Below are positions 61,445 through 64,000 of a stretch of DNA of 64,000 nucleotides, one piece after another. The position numbers and the translations under genes are program-made. Under the pieces are notes generated by a model. The model was not told the origin of the DNA. It saw nothing but the letters and a program-made list of their open reading frames with translations, and did no database searches. Each line of letters starts with the position of its first letter. Within the stretch, counting starts at the first letter, position 1. The DNA is taken from the NCBI RefSeq assembly GCF_004011095.1, contig NZ_CP028129.1:2790001-2854000 (forward strand), read 5' to 3'. This DNA is from Rathayibacter rathayi. GTDB lineage: Bacteria; Actinomycetota; Actinomycetes; Actinomycetales; Microbacteriaceae.

Positions 61445-62317
61445 ATGCAGCTCGGCATTCACTTCATGAACTTCACCCTTCCCGGAGGGAGCCCGGGGAT
61501 CGCGCCGATCCTCGCGAAGACCGCGCGGACGGCCGAGGACATCGGCTGCGCCTGGTTCACGCTGATGGACCACTACTTCCAGATGGAACACTTCGCGACC
61601 AGCGAGGATCCGATGCTCGAGGGCTACACCGCGCTCGGCTTCGTCGCCGGGCGGACGGAGCGGATGCGGCTGGGGCTGCTGGTCACCGGCGTGACGTATC
61701 GGCATCCGGGCCTGCTGGCGAAGATCGTCACCACCCTCGACGTGCTCTCCGGCGGGCGGGCGATGCTGGGCATCGGGGCGGCCTGGTACGAGCGCGAGCA
61801 CCTCGGACTCGGCGTTCCGTACCCGCCGCTCAAGGAGCGATTCGAGCGGCTGGAGGAGACACTGCGGATCTGCCGTCAGATGTGGAGCGAGGACGACGGG
61901 CCGTTCGAGGGCACCCACTACCGGTTGGCGGAGACGCTGAACCACCCGGTGCCGATCCAGCAGCCGGGCCCGCCGATCCTGATCGGCGGCGGCGGGGAGC
62001 GGAAGACGTTACGCCTCGTCGCCCAGTACGGCGACGCCTGCAACCTGTTCGGCACCGGCGCGGATGACGTGGCGCACAAGCTCGACGTGCTGAAGCGGCA
62101 CTGCGACGAGCTCGGCCGCGACTACGCGGCGATCACGAGGACCATCACCGGCGGCGGCGATCCGATCGGCGACCCCGACGGCTTCGTGCGGGCGATGGAG
62201 CAGTATGCGGCGCTCGGGATCGACCATGTGCAGCTCGCGCCGGCCGGACCCGACCCGGAGGCGTACGTCGCCCGGCTGGGCGAGGGAGTGATCGAGCGGG
62301 TCGCCGCGCTCGGCTGA
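61445..62317 (+). CDS. LLM-class F420-dependent oxidoreductase
   Basis: This 290-residue luciferase-like TIM-barrel protein has MQLGIHFMNFTLPGG, MDHYFQMEHF, TRHPG-like TYRHPGLLAKIVTTLDVLSGGRAMLGIGAAWYEREH, and PILIGGGGERKTLRLVAQYGDACNLFG. These are the F420-dependent LLM features. The substrate is unknown. The ATG at 61445 fits the fold start. Confidence 0.92.
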   Translation: MQLGIHFMNFTLPGGSPGIAPILAKTARTAEDIGCAWFTLMDHYFQMEHFATSEDPMLEGYTALGFVAGRTERMRLGLLVTGVTYRHPGLLAKIVTTLDVLSGGRAMLGIGAAWYEREHLGLGVPYPPLKERFERLEETLRICRQMWSEDDGPFEGTHYRLAETLNHPVPIQQPGPPILIGGGGERKTLRLVAQYGDACNLFGTGADDVAHKLDVLKRHCDELGRDYAAITRTITGGGDPIGDPDGFVRAMEQYAALGIDHVQLAPAGPDPEAYVARLGEGVIERVAALG

Positions 62318-62404
62318 GCGACCGCGCGCCCGTGCCGGTTCGTCGGCGACCGCGAGTGCTGCCGTTCAGCGCCGCTGTTCCGTGCTGCCGTTCGGCGCTG
62401 CTGT

Positions 62405-63094
62405 TCAGAGGGCGATCAGGTCCTCGAGGAGGAGACGGGCGGTGTCGCTAGTCGAGGCACCGCGGGTGCGCGCCTTCGCGCGGAGCAACTCCCCTGCGGT
62501 TTCGATACCGACGCCACTGCGGTGAGCGATCATCCCCTTGGCCTGCTCGATGACGATGCGGGAGTCGAGCGCGTGCTGGAACTGCTCGAGAGCCAGGGTG
62601 TCGACTCGGGTGGTCCGCTCATGAACAAGGGCGATGGTGGCGACATCCGCGATGGTCTGCGCTGCCAACATCTCGGAGGCGTCGAGATCGCCCGCGGCCG
62701 CCCGGAAGATCCCGAGGGCTCCGATCGTCCTGCCGGCGAGGCGGAGGGGGATCGAGTGCGCCGACTGGAATTCGCGGTCCAGCGCAGCCTCTGCGAAGTG
62801 TGGCCACCGGGCGCTTGTCTCAGCGAAACTGCCTTCGGTGACGACCGCGCCGGTGCGCATCGTCTCGGCGAGGGGGCTGTCGCCCGGGGGGAGCTGCAGC
62901 ATGTCGATGAGATGCGGTCGTTCGTCGGTCGAGGCGATCACGACAGGTTTGCCGTGCCCGTCGATGAGCACGATGCCCACGTCGTCGGCGTCGAGAAGGT
63001 TCGAGCACCGGTCGACGAGGTCGTGCAAGAGGTCGATCGCGTCGAATGCGTCGACCAGTGTGGTGGTGACGGTAATCAGGGTGTCCAGCAGCAT
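62405..63094 (-). CDS. GAF and ANTAR domain transcription antitermination regulator
   Basis: This 229-residue protein has an N-terminal GAF sensor domain (about 20-160, LLDADDVGIVLIDGHGKPVVIAST, SIPLRLAGRTIGALGIFRA). Its C-terminal ANTAR helix bundle contains SRIVIEQAKGMIAHRSGVGIETAGELLRAKARTRGASTSDTARLLLED. ANTAR domains bind paired RNA hairpins to prevent termination. No target RNA was identified nearby. The gene faces away from the F420 enzyme and may be stress related, like similar actinobacterial proteins. Confidence 0.92.
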   Translation of the reverse strand: MLLDTLITVTTTLVDAFDAIDLLHDLVDRCSNLLDADDVGIVLIDGHGKPVVIASTDERPHLIDMLQLPPGDSPLAETMRTGAVVTEGSFAETSARWPHFAEAALDREFQSAHSIPLRLAGRTIGALGIFRAAAGDLDASEMLAAQTIADVATIALVHERTTRVDTLALEQFQHALDSRIVIEQAKGMIAHRSGVGIETAGELLRAKARTRGASTSDTARLLLEDLIAL

Positions 63095-63577
63095 CTGCGC
63101 TCGGTCAGGGACGGCCCCATCATCACATCTTACGTCTGCTTCAGATCGAGGATCCGACGGGACATGTCGAGCATTCTGCGGGCAGAGAGGTGGACGACGG
63201 AGGCGAGAACGTCGTCACGTCCTCGTCCGAGAGGCGGAGCGCGAACGCGGAAGGCGCTGTATCCCGCCGCGTGCCAGCAGCGATCAGCCGAGGGAGAGCG
63301 GAGACATCTGGACTGGCCGCGGGATAAGGAGAGGGGAAGGTGACGAATAATCGCGCCGGCATCCTACAATTGGCGACAGGGAAACTCTTTCGTCCCGCCT
63401 TATCCCGACAGCCTTTCCTCTGCATACTCGTCAGATGTCGCCCGTCGTCGCCGTCGGGTAGCGTTAAACACCAATCCGAGGAATCGACGAGTGCACGGTT
63501 GGTTGGCAGAACGGAGTGTTCCAGCATGGAATGCTGCCCCATCATAAGCAGTCGAGACATGAGGAGCACGCCTGCGG
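63095..63577. other. Intergenic region with no recognised gene
   Basis: A 483-bp gap between divergent genes. It contains a small inverted repeat CAGCAT-GGA-ATGCTG (63532-63546), 31 bp before the next start, which could be an operator. Some open frames exist on both strands, but none has a ribosome site together with family-like sequence. Confidence 0.45.
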
Positions 63578-64000
63578 ATGTCCGCGGGTACAGCCGTGAT
63601 CGACGCCCTCTTCACAGCGGTGACATCGGGGGTCGATCTCATGCACGATGAGTTCTCCGGAAGGATCATCACGACACACACAGAACTCGCGTCGAGCCTC
63701 ACCGTCAAGGAGAGCCGGATTCCGCGAGAAGTCCATTCGCTCGAGGGGCGCGAGGCGCACGGGTGGTTTGACTCGTGGGGGGCGCGCATTGTGCCCAGCG
63801 GCCCTCTCGCGATTCGAACCGAGGTCTTCGATGCGCCGGGGATGACCCTGATCCGCATCTGGCACACCGCGGCGCAGATCATCCCCACGTCGGACTCGCG
63901 CTCAACGGCACTGCTCCCTCTCGGCGGTCAACTTCGTGTTCTGACCGAGGACGGCCGGCAGATCGGGGATCTCACTCGCGGGCAGCTGGGACTCGCGGGG
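63578..64000 (+). CDS. Incomplete gene, possibly the sensor part of an AraC-type regulator
   Basis: An open frame of 141 codons runs from ATG 63578 off the window end. It contains SLEGREAHGWFDSWGARIVPSG, LIRIWHTAAQIIPTSDSRSTALLPLGGQLRVLTEDGR and GDLTRGQLGL. The LLPL-G-G-x-x-V-x-x-DGR pattern followed by G-x-L is like the cupin-type N-terminal half of AraC-family activators. The DNA-binding half would be beyond the window, so the call is tentative. Confidence 0.5.
   Translation, partial: MSAGTAVIDALFTAVTSGVDLMHDEFSGRIITTHTELASSLTVKESRIPREVHSLEGREAHGWFDSWGARIVPSGPLAIRTEVFDAPGMTLIRIWHTAAQIIPTSDSRSTALLPLGGQLRVLTEDGRQIGDLTRGQLGLAG

Noticed and set aside
63095..63577. Frames on both strands in the gap right of the GAF-ANTAR gene
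   Set aside because: No ribosome site with family-like sequence, and the composition is not protein-like.

Overview
The DNA is GC-rich with frequent GTG starts. It carries the chromosomal replication origin neighbourhood of an actinobacterium, most likely a member of the Microbacteriaceae. This rests on rpmH-dnaA-dnaN-gnd-recF-dciA-gyrB-gyrA-DUF3566-tRNA-Ile-tRNA-Ala, followed by ppiA, a rhomboid protease, crgA, a class E sortase, a TrpG-type amidotransferase, the pknB-pknA-pbpA-rodA-pstP-fhaB-fhaA operon and tRNA-Leu. That order matches the origin flank of other Actinobacteria such as Mycobacterium. No species is assigned.

Layout. 0-2.3 kb is a decayed accessory edge: the end of an AlbA/Schlafen-type ATPase, a nitroreductase fragment, and an Xre antitoxin whose RES toxin partner is broken. 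2.2-11.7 kb holds tRNA-Leu and the cell-wall and division signalling operon (two FHA proteins, PP2C phosphatase, RodA/FtsW, class B PBP, kinases PknA and PknB). 11.7-18.8 kb holds an AraC regulator, amidotransferase, small membrane protein, sortase E, CrgA, a HemK-like methyltransferase, rhomboid protease, cyclophilin, a membrane-anchored basic protein and a NUDIX hydrolase. 18.8-28.8 kb is an accessory island that separates ppiA from tRNA-Ala. 28.8-41.2 kb holds tRNAs, gyrase, recF, dnaN, oriC and dnaA, all transcribed leftwards. 41.2-46.5 kb runs rightwards: rpmH, rnpA, yidD, yidC, jag, rsmG, parA, parB and several parS sites. 46.5-54.4 kb is on the minus strand: a Ddl-like ligase, an aminotransferase, trxA, trxB, murJ and a DUF6049-type secreted protein. 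54.5-59.8 kb is cca, rpsF, ssb, rpsR, rplI and dnaB. 59.8-64 kb is accessory again: a Fic protein, S4 RNA-binding protein, F420-type oxidoreductase, GAF-ANTAR regulator and an incomplete gene.

The most interesting content is a compact RiPP cluster at 23.3-26.5 kb that reads as a type-A linaridin (cypemycin-like) pathway. A 54-residue precursor has a FAN-type leader motif, a PAM leader end and a predicted 22-residue core ending GSTICLIC. It is followed by a split membrane/alpha-beta-hydrolase pair (LinH-like), a single-pass membrane protein (candidate LinL) and an EpiD/CypD-type flavoprotein cysteine decarboxylase expected to form a C-terminal AviCys ring. The last four genes overlap one another. 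A complete 909-bp IS5-family element with 16-bp inverted repeats sits exactly in the loop of a perfect 8-bp hairpin just upstream of the precursor. An ABC transporter and a regulator lie on the far side of the insertion. No N-methyltransferase, protease or LanB/LanM-like dehydratase is visible nearby.

Gene families were assigned by reading motifs and remembered family features. No database search was run.
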